In this document: positions 23,635 to 33,662 of the stretch, in pieces
Layout: each line of letters starts with the position of its first letter
Numbering within the stretch: position 1 is the stretch's first letter
Source of the DNA: Clostridia bacterium
GTDB lineage: Bacteria > Bacillota > Clostridia > Oscillospirales > Acutalibacteraceae
Assembly (NCBI GenBank): GCA_030532035.1
Contig: JAUNLX010000011.1
Span: 1-38,408 of the forward strand
Direction of reading: 5' to 3'
DNA: 38,408 nucleotides
The notes under the pieces: generated by a model
What the model saw: the letters and a program-made list of their open reading frames with translations, nothing else
The model's database searches: none
What the model was told of the DNA's origin: nothing
Translations under genes and position numbers: made by a program

Positions 23635-24810
23635 TCAATGATGAAATAGTCTTTCGCCTGTAAAAGCAAGCACCATATCGTACTTATTGCAAGTGTCGAT
23701 AACATGGTCATCTCTTATAGAACCACCTGGTTCGGCTATATATTTAACTCCACTTTTATATGCTCTTTCAATATTGTCTCCAAAGGGGAAGAATGCGTCT
23801 GAAGCAAGTGAAACATTTTCAATTTTAGATAAATATTCTTTCTGTTCTGCTTTAGTAAATGGCTCTGGTTTTTCTGTGAAATATTTCTGCCACTCACCGT
23901 CTTTGAGAACATCTTCATATTCATCACTTATATAAACATCAATTGTATTATCTCTGTCAGGGCGTCTAATATCGTCCTTAAATGGAAGATTCATAACTTT
24001 GTCGCTCTGTCTCAAATGCCAAATATCAGCTTTATTTCCCGCAAGTCTTGTACAGTGAATTCTGGACTGTTGACCTGCACCAACGCCTATTGCCTGACCA
24101 TCTTTTGCATAGCAAACTGAATTTGACTGAGTATATTTTAGTGTTATAAGAGCAATCATTAAATCGAGCTTTGCTTCTTCTGTAAATTCTTTATTTTCTG
24201 AAACAATATTTGTCAAACTATCTCTGTTAATTACAAGCTCATTTCTATTCTGTGAAAAAGTAATTCCGAAAACATCTTTTGTTTCGATTGGCTCTGATTT
24301 GTAATTTTCATCTATTTTAATAATCGCATAATTTCCCTTTTTCTTCGATTTAAGTATTTCTAAGGCTTCTGGACTATATGAGGGAGCGATTATTCCGTCT
24401 GAAACTTCTCTTTTAATAAGATTTGCAGTTTGAACGTCACATTCATCTGAAAGTGCAATAAAATCTCCATACGAAGACATTCTATCTGCACCACGAGCCT
24501 TTGCATAAGCTGTTGCCAGAGGCGAAAGCTCAAGGTCGTTTACAAAATACATCTTTTTAAGAGTATCACTCATAGGCGTTGCAACTGCTGCACCTGCTGG
24601 ACTTACATGCTTAAATGAAGCAGCAGCCGGCAAATTACAGGCCTCTTTTAACTCTTTTACAAGCTGATAGCTATTAAATGCATCTAATAAATTTATGTAT
24701 CCTGGTCTGCCATTTAATATCTCAATAGGCAAATCTTTTCCGTCTTTCATAAAAATTTTAGCTGGCTTTTGATTTGGATTACAACCATATTTCAAAACAA
24801 ATTCTTTCAT
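23635..24810 (-). CDS. Stand-alone AICAR formyltransferase (PurH C-terminal domain type)
   Basis: Transfers a formyl group from 10-formyl-THF to AICAR, the penultimate step to IMP. The protein has 391 residues and carries only the AICAR transformylase domain: the catalytic Lys-His pair is K67-H68 in FKHVSPAGAA, and AKDGQAIGVGAGQQSRIHC contains the folate/AICAR contact region. The N-terminal IMP cyclohydrolase domain of normal ~510-residue bifunctional PurH is absent, and there is no remnant of it in the MFS gene or gap upstream. IMP closure must be done by another protein outside the window. AGGGGAG-like ribosome site before the ATG. Confidence 0.93.
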   Translation of the reverse strand: MKEFVLKYGCNPNQKPAKIFMKDGKDLPIEILNGRPGYINLLDAFNSYQLVKELKEACNLPAAASFKHVSPAGAAVATPMSDTLKKMYFVNDLELSPLATAYAKARGADRMSSYGDFIALSDECDVQTANLIKREVSDGIIAPSYSPEALEILKSKKKGNYAIIKIDENYKSEPIETKDVFGITFSQNRNELVINRDSLTNIVSENKEFTEEAKLDLMIALITLKYTQSNSVCYAKDGQAIGVGAGQQSRIHCTRLAGNKADIWHLRQSDKVMNLPFKDDIRRPDRDNTIDVYISDEYEDVLKDGEWQKYFTEKPEPFTKAEQKEYLSKIENVSLASDAFFPFGDNIERAYKSGVKYIAEPGGSIRDDHVIDTCNKYDMVLAFTGERLFHH

Positions 24811-24840
24811 AATACTCCCCTTTTTATTTTATATATTTTT

Positions 24841-26040
24841 CTATTTTACATATGATTTTGAAATTCTTTTTGATAATACGAATGCTATTAAAATTCCAAC
24901 AATGGAAATTGCAAATTGAATTAGATAAATTTTAGTATAACTTAATCCGAGATCAATGAGTTTTCCAAAGGATACTGGGAAAAAAGATGAAATAAGCACA
25001 TTCAAATTAATTAGAGCAAAATTAAATGAGTAATGCTCTTTGCCAAAAGCTTCCTTTATAAATTTTGCATTCATTGGCGGAATTCCGGCAAAAGAAGCTC
25101 CCCCTAAGATTAAAATCATAATCGCAATTACTATATTTACTTTGATTGCAGAAGTCAAGGAAAGCAAAGCATAAGTAATAATTAGCATAAGAGGTGCGAC
25201 AAAAAGTGAATGTTTTATATCTATCTTGTCGAGAATGAAGCCATGTAAAACTCTTCCTGCTCCATTTGCTATTGCGACAAGTCCACTTAAGACAGTTATA
25301 TATTTTATTATATCAACATTTATCTGAGAAATGATAATTTTATTTGCATGAGAGATTAAAATAAATCCTATTCCAGAAAAAAGTATCGTAAAGATAAAAA
25401 AGATATAAAAATCGAAAGATTTAAAAATATTATTTTTTTCTGTATTAGTTTCAGAATAAGTTTGATTTTCATTTTTCGGTAATTTTATTAAAAAAGCTGA
25501 AAGACTACCTAAAACTCCAAAAATTAAGGCAAGTAAAATATAAATATGTTTAAACGAGGGCAAAATTTCAATTAAAAGCTTATATACAAACCCCATAACA
25601 AAGGCGCCTAAGCCATAAGCCATAAGTAATATACCACTTGTTTTTCCAACATTTTCTTCGTCGATTAAAACAACTATTCCAAGACAAACATTGTAAATAA
25701 TCCCTGCACCCATTCCACAAAACAGAGAATATGTTAAAAATAATAAATTAAAATTTTTAACCAAGATAGACAATGCAAGCCCCAAAGAAATAAAAATTAT
25801 TCCCGAAAAAAGAATAATCTTTCGTGAGATTTTCGACGATAATTTCCCCGCTATCAAACCGCCTATACAAAAGAAAATCATACATACGGTAAATACAAGC
25901 GAGCTTTTAGCGTCTGGAACATTTCCAAAAGAGCTTATCAAATCAGGAGAAATTGCAGACCAAGCATATACAAGCCCTGCAATCATCATCTCAATTGTTA
26001 TTAAAATAATATTTCGAACTTTAATGCAAATCACCCTCAA
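24841..26040 (-). CDS. MFS transporter, OFA (oxalate/formate antiporter-like) family
   Basis: A 399-residue, twelve-segment membrane transporter of the major facilitator superfamily. The first helix with VYAWSAISPDL and GGLIAGKLSSKISRK after helix 2 are typical of OFA members, whose known substrates are small carboxylates; the substrate here is unknown. It lies between ftsH and the purine genes and may simply be carried in the operon. The likely start is TTG at 26040, with AGGGG 8 nt upstream; GTG at 26034 is an alternative. The ribosome site is part of a 10-bp hairpin (26046-26072). Confidence 0.85.
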   Translation of the reverse strand: MRVICIKVRNIILITIEMMIAGLVYAWSAISPDLISSFGNVPDAKSSLVFTVCMIFFCIGGLIAGKLSSKISRKIILFSGIIFISLGLALSILVKNFNLLFLTYSLFCGMGAGIIYNVCLGIVVLIDEENVGKTSGILLMAYGLGAFVMGFVYKLLIEILPSFKHIYILLALIFGVLGSLSAFLIKLPKNENQTYSETNTEKNNIFKSFDFYIFFIFTILFSGIGFILISHANKIIISQINVDIIKYITVLSGLVAIANGAGRVLHGFILDKIDIKHSLFVAPLMLIITYALLSLTSAIKVNIVIAIMILILGGASFAGIPPMNAKFIKEAFGKEHYSFNFALINLNVLISSFFPVSFGKLIDLGLSYTKIYLIQFAISIVGILIAFVLSKRISKSYVK

Positions 26041-26045
26041 TAAAT

Positions 26046-26072
26046 CAGCCCCTGTAATAAAAACAGGGACTG
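26046..26072 (-). promoter_or_regulatory. Hairpin between ftsH and the MFS gene that covers the MFS ribosome site
   Basis: On the minus-strand RNA CAGUCCCUGU pairs with ACAGGGGCUG (one U-G pair, 7-nt loop UUUUAUU). The AGGGG on the 3' arm is the only ribosome site for the MFS TTG start. It is followed by AUUUAUU, not a true U-run, so a translation block or RNA-processing stop is more likely than a full terminator. Confidence 0.6.
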
Positions 26073-26077
26073 TAAAT

Positions 26078-27952
26078 TTATTCTGCTTCCATAATGCGTT
26101 TGAATTCTTCTGAGCCCATTTTTTCTTTTTCTAATAAGTAAGACGCAACTTTATGAAGCTTATCAACATGTTCTTTCAAAAGATCGTTACATTTATTGTA
26201 AGCTCTTGAAATTATTTTAGAAATCTCTCTGTCAATTTCTGAAGCAGTGGTTTCAGAATAATTTCTTGTATGAGAAAAATCTTTGCCGAGGAAAACTTCA
26301 TCATTACCCGATCCAAAGGTAATTGGACCTAAGGCGTCACTCATTCCATATTTAGTAACCATTTTTCTGGCAATATCTGTGGCTCTTTCGATGTCATTTG
26401 AAGCTCCGGTAGATATATCTTCCATAATAAGAGCTTCTGCCACTCTACCACCAAGCAAAGATACAAGTTCTTGCTGCATATATTTTTTAGAAGTGTAAGT
26501 TCTGTCTTCGCCAGGAATAGACATGGTATATCCTCCTGCTAAACCTCTTGGAATAATAGAGATTTGATGAACTGGATCTAAAAGTGGCAAGAAATAATTT
26601 GTAACTGCGTGTCCTGCTTCATGATATGCAGTAAGTCTTTTTTCATTTTCAGAAATCTTTCTTGATTTTTTCTCGGTTCCAACAATAACTTTAACAGTTG
26701 CCTCTTCAATTTCTGGCATAGTTATTGCCTTTAATCCATTTCTTGCAGCAAGCAAAGCAGCTTCATTTAAGAGATTTTCCAAATCAGCACCAGTAAATCC
26801 AGCTGTAGCTTTTGCAATATCATGTAAATTTACATCTGGAGCAAGTGGCTTATTTTTTGCATGAACTTTGAGAATAGCAAATCTGCCCTCTATATCTGGA
26901 TAGCTGACTGCTATCTGTCTATCGAAACGACCTGGACGCAATAAAGCTGGGTCTAAAATATCTGGTCTGTTAGTTGCCGCCATAACGACAACTCCTTCAT
27001 TTACACCAAATCCATCCATTTCAACTAAAAGTTGGTTTAAAGTCTGTTCTCTTTCATCGTGTCCGCCGCCCATTCCAGCGCCTCTGTGTCTACCCACAGC
27101 ATCAATTTCATCAATAAAAATTATTGACGGTGAATTTTTCTTTGCGGTATCAAAGAGGTCTCTAACTCTCGAAGCACCTACACCGACATACATTTCAACA
27201 AAATCAGAACCTGAAATTGAGAAAAATGGGGCATTTGCTTCTCCGGCTACAGCTCTTGCAAGTAAAGTTTTACCAGTTCCCGGAGGACCTACAAGTAAAA
27301 CTCCATGAGGAATTCTTGCACCTAAATTATTAAATTTGCCTGGTTCCTTTAAGAACTCAACAACTTCTTTGAGCTCTTCTTTTTCTTCATCACAACCAGC
27401 AACATCGTCAAAAGTCGTCTTTTTCTTTTCATCTTTTCCAGATTTAATTTTGGCTTTTCCGAAAAACATCGCCTTATTATTTTCGCCGATGACAGTTTGA
27501 TTCATTTTCTTAAACATATAGAAAATAAATCCTACCAAAAGCAGAGAAAAGATTATAGATGGTAAAACATTCAAAAGCCACGATCTTGATACGCCTTGAA
27601 CATAGTCAATTTTAATTGGTTTATCAGGATTTGCTTTATTATATGCACGCACATCGTCATGAACATCTTTAATAAAAATATTCACATTCGGAACTTTGAA
27701 TTGCTTGCTCTCTTTTTCATTTTTGAGTTTATAAGTTAATTTTCCATTACTTAAATCAAGACTGTATTCCGTAACTTGCTGTTGATCAAAATTTTGTAAA
27801 AGTTGATAATACTGCTCTTTATCAGTAGTATTTCGGTCAAGTCCAAAATATATGAAAAAAATAAAAATCAAAGGAAGTATCAGCCAAATAAGTGAAGCAA
27901 GCCCATTTTTCTTTTCGGGTGGCTGAGGTTTTTTTAAGTTTTTATCGTCCAT
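26078..27952 (-). CDS. ftsH: ATP-dependent zinc metalloprotease FtsH
   Basis: A membrane-anchored AAA+ protease that degrades misfolded membrane proteins and some regulators. Two membrane segments (about 19-38 and 126-147) flank an extracytoplasmic domain. The AAA module has Walker A GPPGTGKT (222-229), Walker B IIFIDEID (277-284) and the second region of homology. The zinc site HEAGH is at 444-448. The 624-residue length is normal. It follows hpt after 16 nt; the tilS-hpt-ftsH order is a conserved Firmicute cluster. Confidence 0.98.
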   Translation of the reverse strand: MDDKNLKKPQPPEKKNGLASLIWLILPLIFIFFIYFGLDRNTTDKEQYYQLLQNFDQQQVTEYSLDLSNGKLTYKLKNEKESKQFKVPNVNIFIKDVHDDVRAYNKANPDKPIKIDYVQGVSRSWLLNVLPSIIFSLLLVGFIFYMFKKMNQTVIGENNKAMFFGKAKIKSGKDEKKKTTFDDVAGCDEEKEELKEVVEFLKEPGKFNNLGARIPHGVLLVGPPGTGKTLLARAVAGEANAPFFSISGSDFVEMYVGVGASRVRDLFDTAKKNSPSIIFIDEIDAVGRHRGAGMGGGHDEREQTLNQLLVEMDGFGVNEGVVVMAATNRPDILDPALLRPGRFDRQIAVSYPDIEGRFAILKVHAKNKPLAPDVNLHDIAKATAGFTGADLENLLNEAALLAARNGLKAITMPEIEEATVKVIVGTEKKSRKISENEKRLTAYHEAGHAVTNYFLPLLDPVHQISIIPRGLAGGYTMSIPGEDRTYTSKKYMQQELVSLLGGRVAEALIMEDISTGASNDIERATDIARKMVTKYGMSDALGPITFGSGNDEVFLGKDFSHTRNYSETTASEIDREISKIISRAYNKCNDLLKEHVDKLHKVASYLLEKEKMGSEEFKRIMEAE

Positions 27953-27968
27953 TTTATCTCTCCATTTT

Positions 27969-28505
27969 CTATTCGTAAACTTCGGGTTTCAAAACCCCTA
28001 CATATGGCAAGTTTCTATATCTCTGATTAAAATCAAGTCCATAACCAACGACAAATTCATCTGGAATTTTTGCGCCGACATAGTCTGCTTCAATATCTGT
28101 TGCTCTTCTATCAGGTTTATCCAAAAAAGTACAAAGCTTGAGACTTTTCGGATTTCGTGTTCGTAAAATTTCTAAAAGAGAACAGAGTGTTCTGCCAGTA
28201 TCTAAAATGTCTTCGACCATCAAAACATCTAAGTCCGATAAATCAATATCTAAATCTTTTACGATTTTGACTTTTCCAGAGCTAACTGCTTTGTCGCCGT
28301 AACTTGACACAATCATAAAGTCAATTTTAAGTGGTAAGTCTATCTCACGCATAAGGTCCGCCATAAAAACAACAGAGCCTTTCAGAACGCTTATGAGTAT
28401 CAAATTTTTACCTTTGTAGTCTTCGGTTATTTCTTTTCCGAGTTTTTTTACAATTTCCTTTATTTTTTCTTCGGAAATTAACACATTTTTTAAATCTTCT
28501 ACCAC
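27969..28505 (-). CDS. hpt: Hypoxanthine phosphoribosyltransferase
   Basis: Salvages hypoxanthine and guanine with PRPP to make IMP and GMP. The 178-residue protein has the PRPP loop [10 protein letters not shown] (97-106) and the early [11 protein letters not shown] loop (41-51) of the family. It starts 2 nt after tilS, an arrangement shared widely by Firmicutes, where TilS and Hpt can also act together to control ftsH in Bacillus subtilis (family knowledge). Confidence 0.96.
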   Translation of the reverse strand: MVEDLKNVLISEEKIKEIVKKLGKEITEDYKGKNLILISVLKGSVVFMADLMREIDLPLKIDFMIVSSYGDKAVSSGKVKIVKDLDIDLSDLDVLMVEDILDTGRTLCSLLEILRTRNPKSLKLCTFLDKPDRRATDIEADYVGAKIPDEFVVGYGLDFNQRYRNLPYVGVLKPEVYE

Positions 28506-28507
28506 TT

Positions 28508-29836
28508 TTAACCTCTAATCATAATTTCCAACATTTCAGTGGTGTCAGAATCAATTTTTACAGATTCGTCGACACCTATTTTTTCTATAAAGATAAGGTT
28601 ATCGTCATTGTCAAATAATAACACAATAGAGTTACGGTTTTCAACCGGTATTTTCTTCTCATTGAACAGTTGTTTCAAGGTTTTCGTAAGATTTCGTGGT
28701 GCTAATTTAATTTTATCATTTGGTTTTCTCGAGCGGATATATAACGGAAATTTAACTTTTTTATAATCTAAATAATTATTCATTTCTGCTTTTTGAAGCT
28801 GTGATTTCTTTTTTATAACTTTTGTCAAAGATAAATTTTTTCCGTTTGCAATTTTATTATTTCCTAAATCAACTTTTAATTCGCCAATTTCCTTATAAAT
28901 TTCTGGAAAATATAAAATTTTGTCGTATGATTTGAGTCTTCCCCCCGGTAAATCAACAGAGCTATTTTTTTCAAGTAATTCTATCGCCGAATTTAAATGA
29001 ACAGCACTCGGTTGAACATTGAATTTGTCCAAAATTATATTGGATAAAAATCTCATTATAATTACTTTGTCATATCTTTTTATTATTTCTGTGTCGTATT
29101 TATTTTCAGAAATTAAAGACTTTGTTTTTATCTCCTGTGCTTTTTCTTCAATGAATTTATCTAATTGTTCAAAGATTTCAAAATTTCTCTTAAATACATC
29201 TAATACATTCGCATTTATTTTATAAAATTCTGGAATTATATTTAACCTTATTTTATTTCGGTTATAGTCTGTTTCAAAATTAGTTTTGTCACTCACATAA
29301 GTCAAATTCATTTCTAAACAGAGACTCTCTATTTTTTCTCGGCTAAGGTCGAGTATCGGTCTTATGTAATTTCCCCTTGTATAAGGGATAGATGTTAAGC
29401 CAGCAATTCCACAACCTCTTATAAGATTTAGTAAAAGAGTCTCAACTCTGTCATTTAAATTGTGAGCTGTTGCTATTTTTGCATTATATTTTTCAATGAG
29501 TTCATCAAAAAAATCATACCGTAATTTTCTGCCCGCTTCTTCCAAACCAATTTTGTTTTCTTTAGCATATTCGCTGACTTTTGCATTCAAAATATGTAAT
29601 TTTATATTTTTTTCGTCACAAATTTTTTGTACAAATTTTTGATCTTCGTCGGCTTCTTCTCTCAAATTATGATTGACATGAGCTGCCTGTAAATCAAAAT
29701 TCATTTGCTCTTTGAGTTCAAAAAGCAAATTAAAAAGCAAAACCGAATCTGCTCCGCCCGAAAGCGCAACAATAATTCGGTCTTTATTATTTATCATATT
29801 ATATTTATCTACGGTCTGTAAAAAAATATCATTCAT
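28508..29836 (-). CDS. tilS: tRNA(Ile)-lysidine synthetase
   Basis: Attaches lysine to C34 of the CAU-anticodon tRNA-Ile, letting it read AUA, which is abundant in a low-GC genome. The N-terminal N-type ATP pyrophosphatase domain carries the P-loop SGGADS (26-31) and the HNLNDRVETLLLN region. The C-terminal part (about 330-442) is the tRNA acceptor-binding domain. The 442-residue length is usual. It starts 7 nt after dnaB and is followed at once by hpt. Confidence 0.96.
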   Translation of the reverse strand: MNDIFLQTVDKYNMINNKDRIIVALSGGADSVLLFNLLFELKEQMNFDLQAAHVNHNLREEADEDQKFVQKICDEKNIKLHILNAKVSEYAKENKIGLEEAGRKLRYDFFDELIEKYNAKIATAHNLNDRVETLLLNLIRGCGIAGLTSIPYTRGNYIRPILDLSREKIESLCLEMNLTYVSDKTNFETDYNRNKIRLNIIPEFYKINANVLDVFKRNFEIFEQLDKFIEEKAQEIKTKSLISENKYDTEIIKRYDKVIIMRFLSNIILDKFNVQPSAVHLNSAIELLEKNSSVDLPGGRLKSYDKILYFPEIYKEIGELKVDLGNNKIANGKNLSLTKVIKKKSQLQKAEMNNYLDYKKVKFPLYIRSRKPNDKIKLAPRNLTKTLKQLFNEKKIPVENRNSIVLLFDNDDNLIFIEKIGVDESVKIDSDTTEMLEIMIRG

Positions 29837-29843
29837 CTTTCAA

Positions 29844-31220
29844 TCAAAAATCATCTTCGCTTAAATTTTTTTCAATCGTTGAAAATCTTGTATATTTAGG
29901 ATCCCAAGCTAAGTCAATCTGTCTTGTTTCTCCATGTCTATTTTTTCCAACTATAACTTGAACTCGATTAACTTCTTTATTTTGTGGATCGTCGTCAGAA
30001 TCATTGTAGTAATCTTCTCTGTAAAGCAACATAACGATGTCTGCGTCCTGTTCAATTGAACCAGATTCTCTGAGTTCTGAAATAGAAGGTCTGTGATCTC
30101 CGCCACGATCAGGTGCTCTGTTAAGCTGTGCCAAAACTAAGACGGGTATATTTAGCTCTTTTGCCATAATTTTTAAGCTTCTTGTTATTTCTGAAACTTC
30201 TTGAACTCTATTGTCTATTCTCCTTGCGGATTTCATAAGCTGGATATAGTCGATAACTACCAAATCTACATCTTTGAGAGCTCTGACCTTACTTTTCATT
30301 TCTCCTATTGTAATTTCAGAAGTGTCATCAAAAAATAAAGGTGCAGATAATAGTTTTTCCGCAGTTTTAGAAATTCCAACCCAATCGCTGTCATTGAAAT
30401 TGCCAGTTCTAAATTTAAATGAGTCAATTTGAGCTTCAGTTGATAAAACTCTTTCTGCCAACTGTTCTTTTGACATTTCAAGAGAAAAAAACAGAACTTT
30501 TTTATTCTCCTTTAAGGCAACATTTTTAGCGATATTTAGAGCAAAACTCGTTTTACCCATTGCAGGTCTCGCACCAACAACGATTAAGTCAGATTTATTC
30601 AGTCCAGTTAAAACTTTATCTAAATCTGAAAAACCTGTCGGAATACCAAGATAGTCTTCCCTATTTTCATTGTCAGTCGAAATTTGTTCTAATCTCTTTA
30701 TGACTTTTTCAACTATGATTTCGCCTATACGCTCAGGTTGATGTGTTGTTTTACCCTGTCGTATATCGTAAATTTGCTGTTCTGCAAGTTCAATTAGCGC
30801 ATCGGCTTTCGTAGTCTCTTTCTTTGCAGACGAAATAAGATTTTGAGAAATTTCAATTAGAATACGATAATAAAATTTTTCCCTGAGAATATCTACATAT
30901 GCACCGATATTTGCAGAATCAAAAAATGACTGTGCAAGATCTAATATATATTTTTTCCCGTCAGCTTCATTTATTCCAGATATTTTAATAAAACTATTTG
31001 CAATTACAATCGGGTCTATCGGTTTATCAAATTCTGTGAGTTCTAAAATTATACTGAAAATCGAACGATGATAGGGGTCATAAAAATATTCAGGGGTAAT
31101 TTTTGCAATAATATCAGAGTGTTTGTAAGGTTCCTTTATAAGACAACCTAAAACAGACTGCTCTGCATCATTGCTATTTGGCATATTTATATTGATTTTC
31201 TCAAAATTTTCAGTTGCCAC
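29844..31220 (-). CDS. dnaB: Replicative DNA helicase
   Basis: The hexameric 5'-3' helicase of the replication fork (DnaC in Bacillus naming). An N-terminal primase-contact domain (about 10-120) is joined by a linker to the RecA-like motor with Walker A GARPAMGKT (216-224), Walker B LVVIDYIQLM and the late arginine-finger segment REDYY. The 458-residue length is standard and there is no intein. It follows rplI after 10 nt; the gdpP-rplI-dnaB order is a widely kept Firmicute cluster. Confidence 0.98.
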   Translation of the reverse strand: MATENFEKININMPNSNDAEQSVLGCLIKEPYKHSDIIAKITPEYFYDPYHRSIFSIILELTEFDKPIDPIVIANSFIKISGINEADGKKYILDLAQSFFDSANIGAYVDILREKFYYRILIEISQNLISSAKKETTKADALIELAEQQIYDIRQGKTTHQPERIGEIIVEKVIKRLEQISTDNENREDYLGIPTGFSDLDKVLTGLNKSDLIVVGARPAMGKTSFALNIAKNVALKENKKVLFFSLEMSKEQLAERVLSTEAQIDSFKFRTGNFNDSDWVGISKTAEKLLSAPLFFDDTSEITIGEMKSKVRALKDVDLVVIDYIQLMKSARRIDNRVQEVSEITRSLKIMAKELNIPVLVLAQLNRAPDRGGDHRPSISELRESGSIEQDADIVMLLYREDYYNDSDDDPQNKEVNRVQVIVGKNRHGETRQIDLAWDPKYTRFSTIEKNLSEDDF

Positions 31221-31230
31221 AATTTACCTC

Positions 31231-31674
31231 TTATTTTTCTTCTTTAACTTCTACTTTAAATTCAGCAATAACATCATCAAAGAGCTTTGCTTTGACATCG
31301 TAAGTTCCAAATTCTTTTATATCGTCCATTTCAATTTTTTTCTTATCTACATCAAATTTAAGTTCAGCCTTTATTTGTTCAGCAACAGAAGCTTTAGTGA
31401 TACTTCCAAAAAATTTGTTGTTCTCGCCTGCTTTAGCAGTTAAGGAAATTTTCTTACCATTTAATTTTTTAGCTTCAGCCTGAGCTTCTTTCTTTCTGAG
31501 AGAAATTTTATATGCTTCACTTTCCTTTTTTTGATTGAGCTCGGAAACATTTTTAGAAGTCATTTCCAAAGCTAAATTCTTAGGGAAAAGATAATTTCTT
31601 GCATATCCGTCGGCAACATTTACAATATCGCCTTTTTTACCTATTTTGCTGTCTGCATTTAATATTACTTTCAT
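31231..31674 (-). CDS. rplI: 50S ribosomal protein L9
   Basis: L9 binds 23S rRNA near the L1 stalk and limits frameshifting. From the ATG at 31674 it has 147 residues with the classic start [20 protein letters not shown], a long central helix (about 41-75) and a C-terminal RNA-binding domain. GGAGG lies 5 nt before this ATG. A GTG at 31686 in the same frame would place that ribosome site inside the coding region, so it is rejected. Confidence 0.98.
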   Translation of the reverse strand: MKVILNADSKIGKKGDIVNVADGYARNYLFPKNLALEMTSKNVSELNQKKESEAYKISLRKKEAQAEAKKLNGKKISLTAKAGENNKFFGSITKASVAEQIKAELKFDVDKKKIEMDDIKEFGTYDVKAKLFDDVIAEFKVEVKEEK

Positions 31675-31685
31675 TTTTTCCTCCA

Positions 31686-33662
31686 CTAATTTTCAAAATA
31701 TTTATCTATTTGTTCTTTTAAAATATCAATAGCTTTATTTATTGAAACATTTTCAAGCGATGTTGCCGCCATAGTCAAATGACCGCCTCCACCTAAATTT
31801 TCCATCATAACCTGAACATTCATTTCTCCCAAGCTACGAGCAGAAATACTAACATTTTCGCCCTGTGGATAAACTACAAACGAGGCTTTGACATCTGGAA
31901 TGTAGAGTAGTTCATCGGCAACTTGAGAAGAAAGTATTCTTATTTCTCTCTGACCTAAAACTCTCTCATCAGTATATCCGATAACGCAATTTTTGTAAAT
32001 TTCACTATTGCTCATTATAGCATTTTTCTTCTTATATGAAGTTATATCATTAGAGAAAAACTTTCTAACATTTATCATATTTGCGCCTTTTTGTTTTAGA
32101 TAAGCAGCAGCTTCAAAACAAGAAGCAGAAGTTTTGAATACAAAATTTCTCGTATCAAGCATTATTCCAGAAAGCAAAGCTTCTGCAACATAGGGAGAAA
32201 AATCAACTTTTACAGAAGAATACTGAATTAATTCAGTAACCATTTCACAGACTGAAGAAGCAGAAATTTCATTGTAAAAAATCATAGCATTGTCAATGGC
32301 GTCAATAGTTTTTCTATGATGGTCTATAACGACACAGACATTGATTTTTTTATATAAATCTGGAACTTCTAAAAAATCTGCCCTATGTGAGTCTACGACT
32401 ACTAAAAGTGCTTTTGAAGAAAATTCTTTTGGTAAATCTTCTGGAGAAATAAATCCGTCAAAACCTAAGTCTTCCAAGTAGTCAATCAGTTTTAGAGCTA
32501 AACTTTCTTTTCTATTAACTACAATTTTTGCTTCTTTTCCAATTGCGCTTACCCACGAATGAATGCCGACAGCTCCGCCGATACTGTCTAAATCAGAATA
32601 ACAGTGACCTGTGATATAAACAATATCGCTATTTTCAACAAGTTCTACTATCGTAGATGAAACTAATCTGATTTTACTTTTCGTTCTCTTAGAACCAGCG
32701 TCTGTCAGACCGCCGATTATTTTTATATCATTGTTATTTTTAATAACGACCTGGTCCCCACCACGACTCTTTGCTAAATCGAGTGCTTGATAAGAATGTT
32801 CATCGGCTTTAATGATATTTCTGTTTGTCGATACACCACCAGAAATTGAGAGTCCTAAATCTTTGTTTTTATATTTGAATTCTCTGATTTTATCCAGAAA
32901 TGAAAATTTATCTTCAATCATTTCATCAAGATATTGACTCTCAGTAATAAGTAGATATGCGTCATCGCCTACTTTGTTCATAAGACAGTTAAATTTACCC
33001 GACCAATTTTCTATTATATTTTCAAGCTGACCTTTTATTAAAGTTGCGTCGCCAGTCTTGAAGTTATCTAAAATATCTGAAAAATTGTCAAAATCTAAAT
33101 TTATAAAAAGTGGCGTCTGTTTTATATATTTTTCTTTCATATCATACAAATCGGTAATCTCTACGAAATATAAAATAAAACAATTGTCAGAAGAATTTTT
33201 ATAAGATTCAATTTTATCAACATAGACATAATAATGTGCTGAATTTAGGGTAACAAAAATTTTCCCCAAATCATTACAATTTTCGAGATCCGATCTTCCA
33301 ATAAGGCTCGATATGTTTTCATTTTCTAAAAGCTTATCCTTGATTATATCAAGCGAAAAACTCTTGTTGTACCATAAAATGTTACCCTCTGCTTTAGTAA
33401 TTACCACTGGTAAGACAAAATCATTTAGTCTGTCACTTTGGTTTATATCTAAATAATGTGAAACATTTTTTATTTGAATACTGAGTTTGCGTTTAGAATA
33501 AATGCTTCGAAAAAAAGCAATCAATGTAATTAAAGTAGTAATTGCTATAAATCCGTATGCTATGTCTCGCTCGTACATATAAATTACAACAATAGCGAGA
33601 GCAGAAAGCACTAAAACTAAAATATGCAGAAAATATTCTTTAATATAAGATAATATTTTCAT
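31686..33662 (-). CDS. gdpP: Cyclic-di-AMP phosphodiesterase GdpP
   Basis: Hydrolyses the second messenger c-di-AMP to pApA. Two N-terminal membrane segments (about 10-50) are followed by a PAS-like domain (about 60-170), a degenerate GGDEF domain (about 175-310) and a DHH-DHHA1 catalytic pair. Catalytic motifs seen are DLD in [17 protein letters not shown] (447-449) and GGGGH (624-628). The 658-residue length is typical. It abuts rnj with no gap and precedes rplI. c-di-AMP commonly controls K+ transport, and the K+ uptake genes lie at the end of the same gene run. Confidence 0.97.
   Translation of the reverse strand: MKILSYIKEYFLHILVLVLSALAIVVIYMYERDIAYGFIAITTLITLIAFFRSIYSKRKLSIQIKNVSHYLDINQSDRLNDFVLPVVITKAEGNILWYNKSFSLDIIKDKLLENENISSLIGRSDLENCNDLGKIFVTLNSAHYYVYVDKIESYKNSSDNCFILYFVEITDLYDMKEKYIKQTPLFINLDFDNFSDILDNFKTGDATLIKGQLENIIENWSGKFNCLMNKVGDDAYLLITESQYLDEMIEDKFSFLDKIREFKYKNKDLGLSISGGVSTNRNIIKADEHSYQALDLAKSRGGDQVVIKNNNDIKIIGGLTDAGSKRTKSKIRLVSSTIVELVENSDIVYITGHCYSDLDSIGGAVGIHSWVSAIGKEAKIVVNRKESLALKLIDYLEDLGFDGFISPEDLPKEFSSKALLVVVDSHRADFLEVPDLYKKINVCVVIDHHRKTIDAIDNAMIFYNEISASSVCEMVTELIQYSSVKVDFSPYVAEALLSGIMLDTRNFVFKTSASCFEAAAYLKQKGANMINVRKFFSNDITSYKKKNAIMSNSEIYKNCVIGYTDERVLGQREIRILSSQVADELLYIPDVKASFVVYPQGENVSISARSLGEMNVQVMMENLGGGGHLTMAATSLENVSINKAIDILKEQIDKYFEN

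Noticed and set aside
24811..26077. Remnant of an IMP cyclohydrolase domain upstream of the AICAR formyltransferase
   Set aside because: The region is filled by an intact MFS transporter gene and a 30-bp gap; there is no PurH N-terminal sequence.
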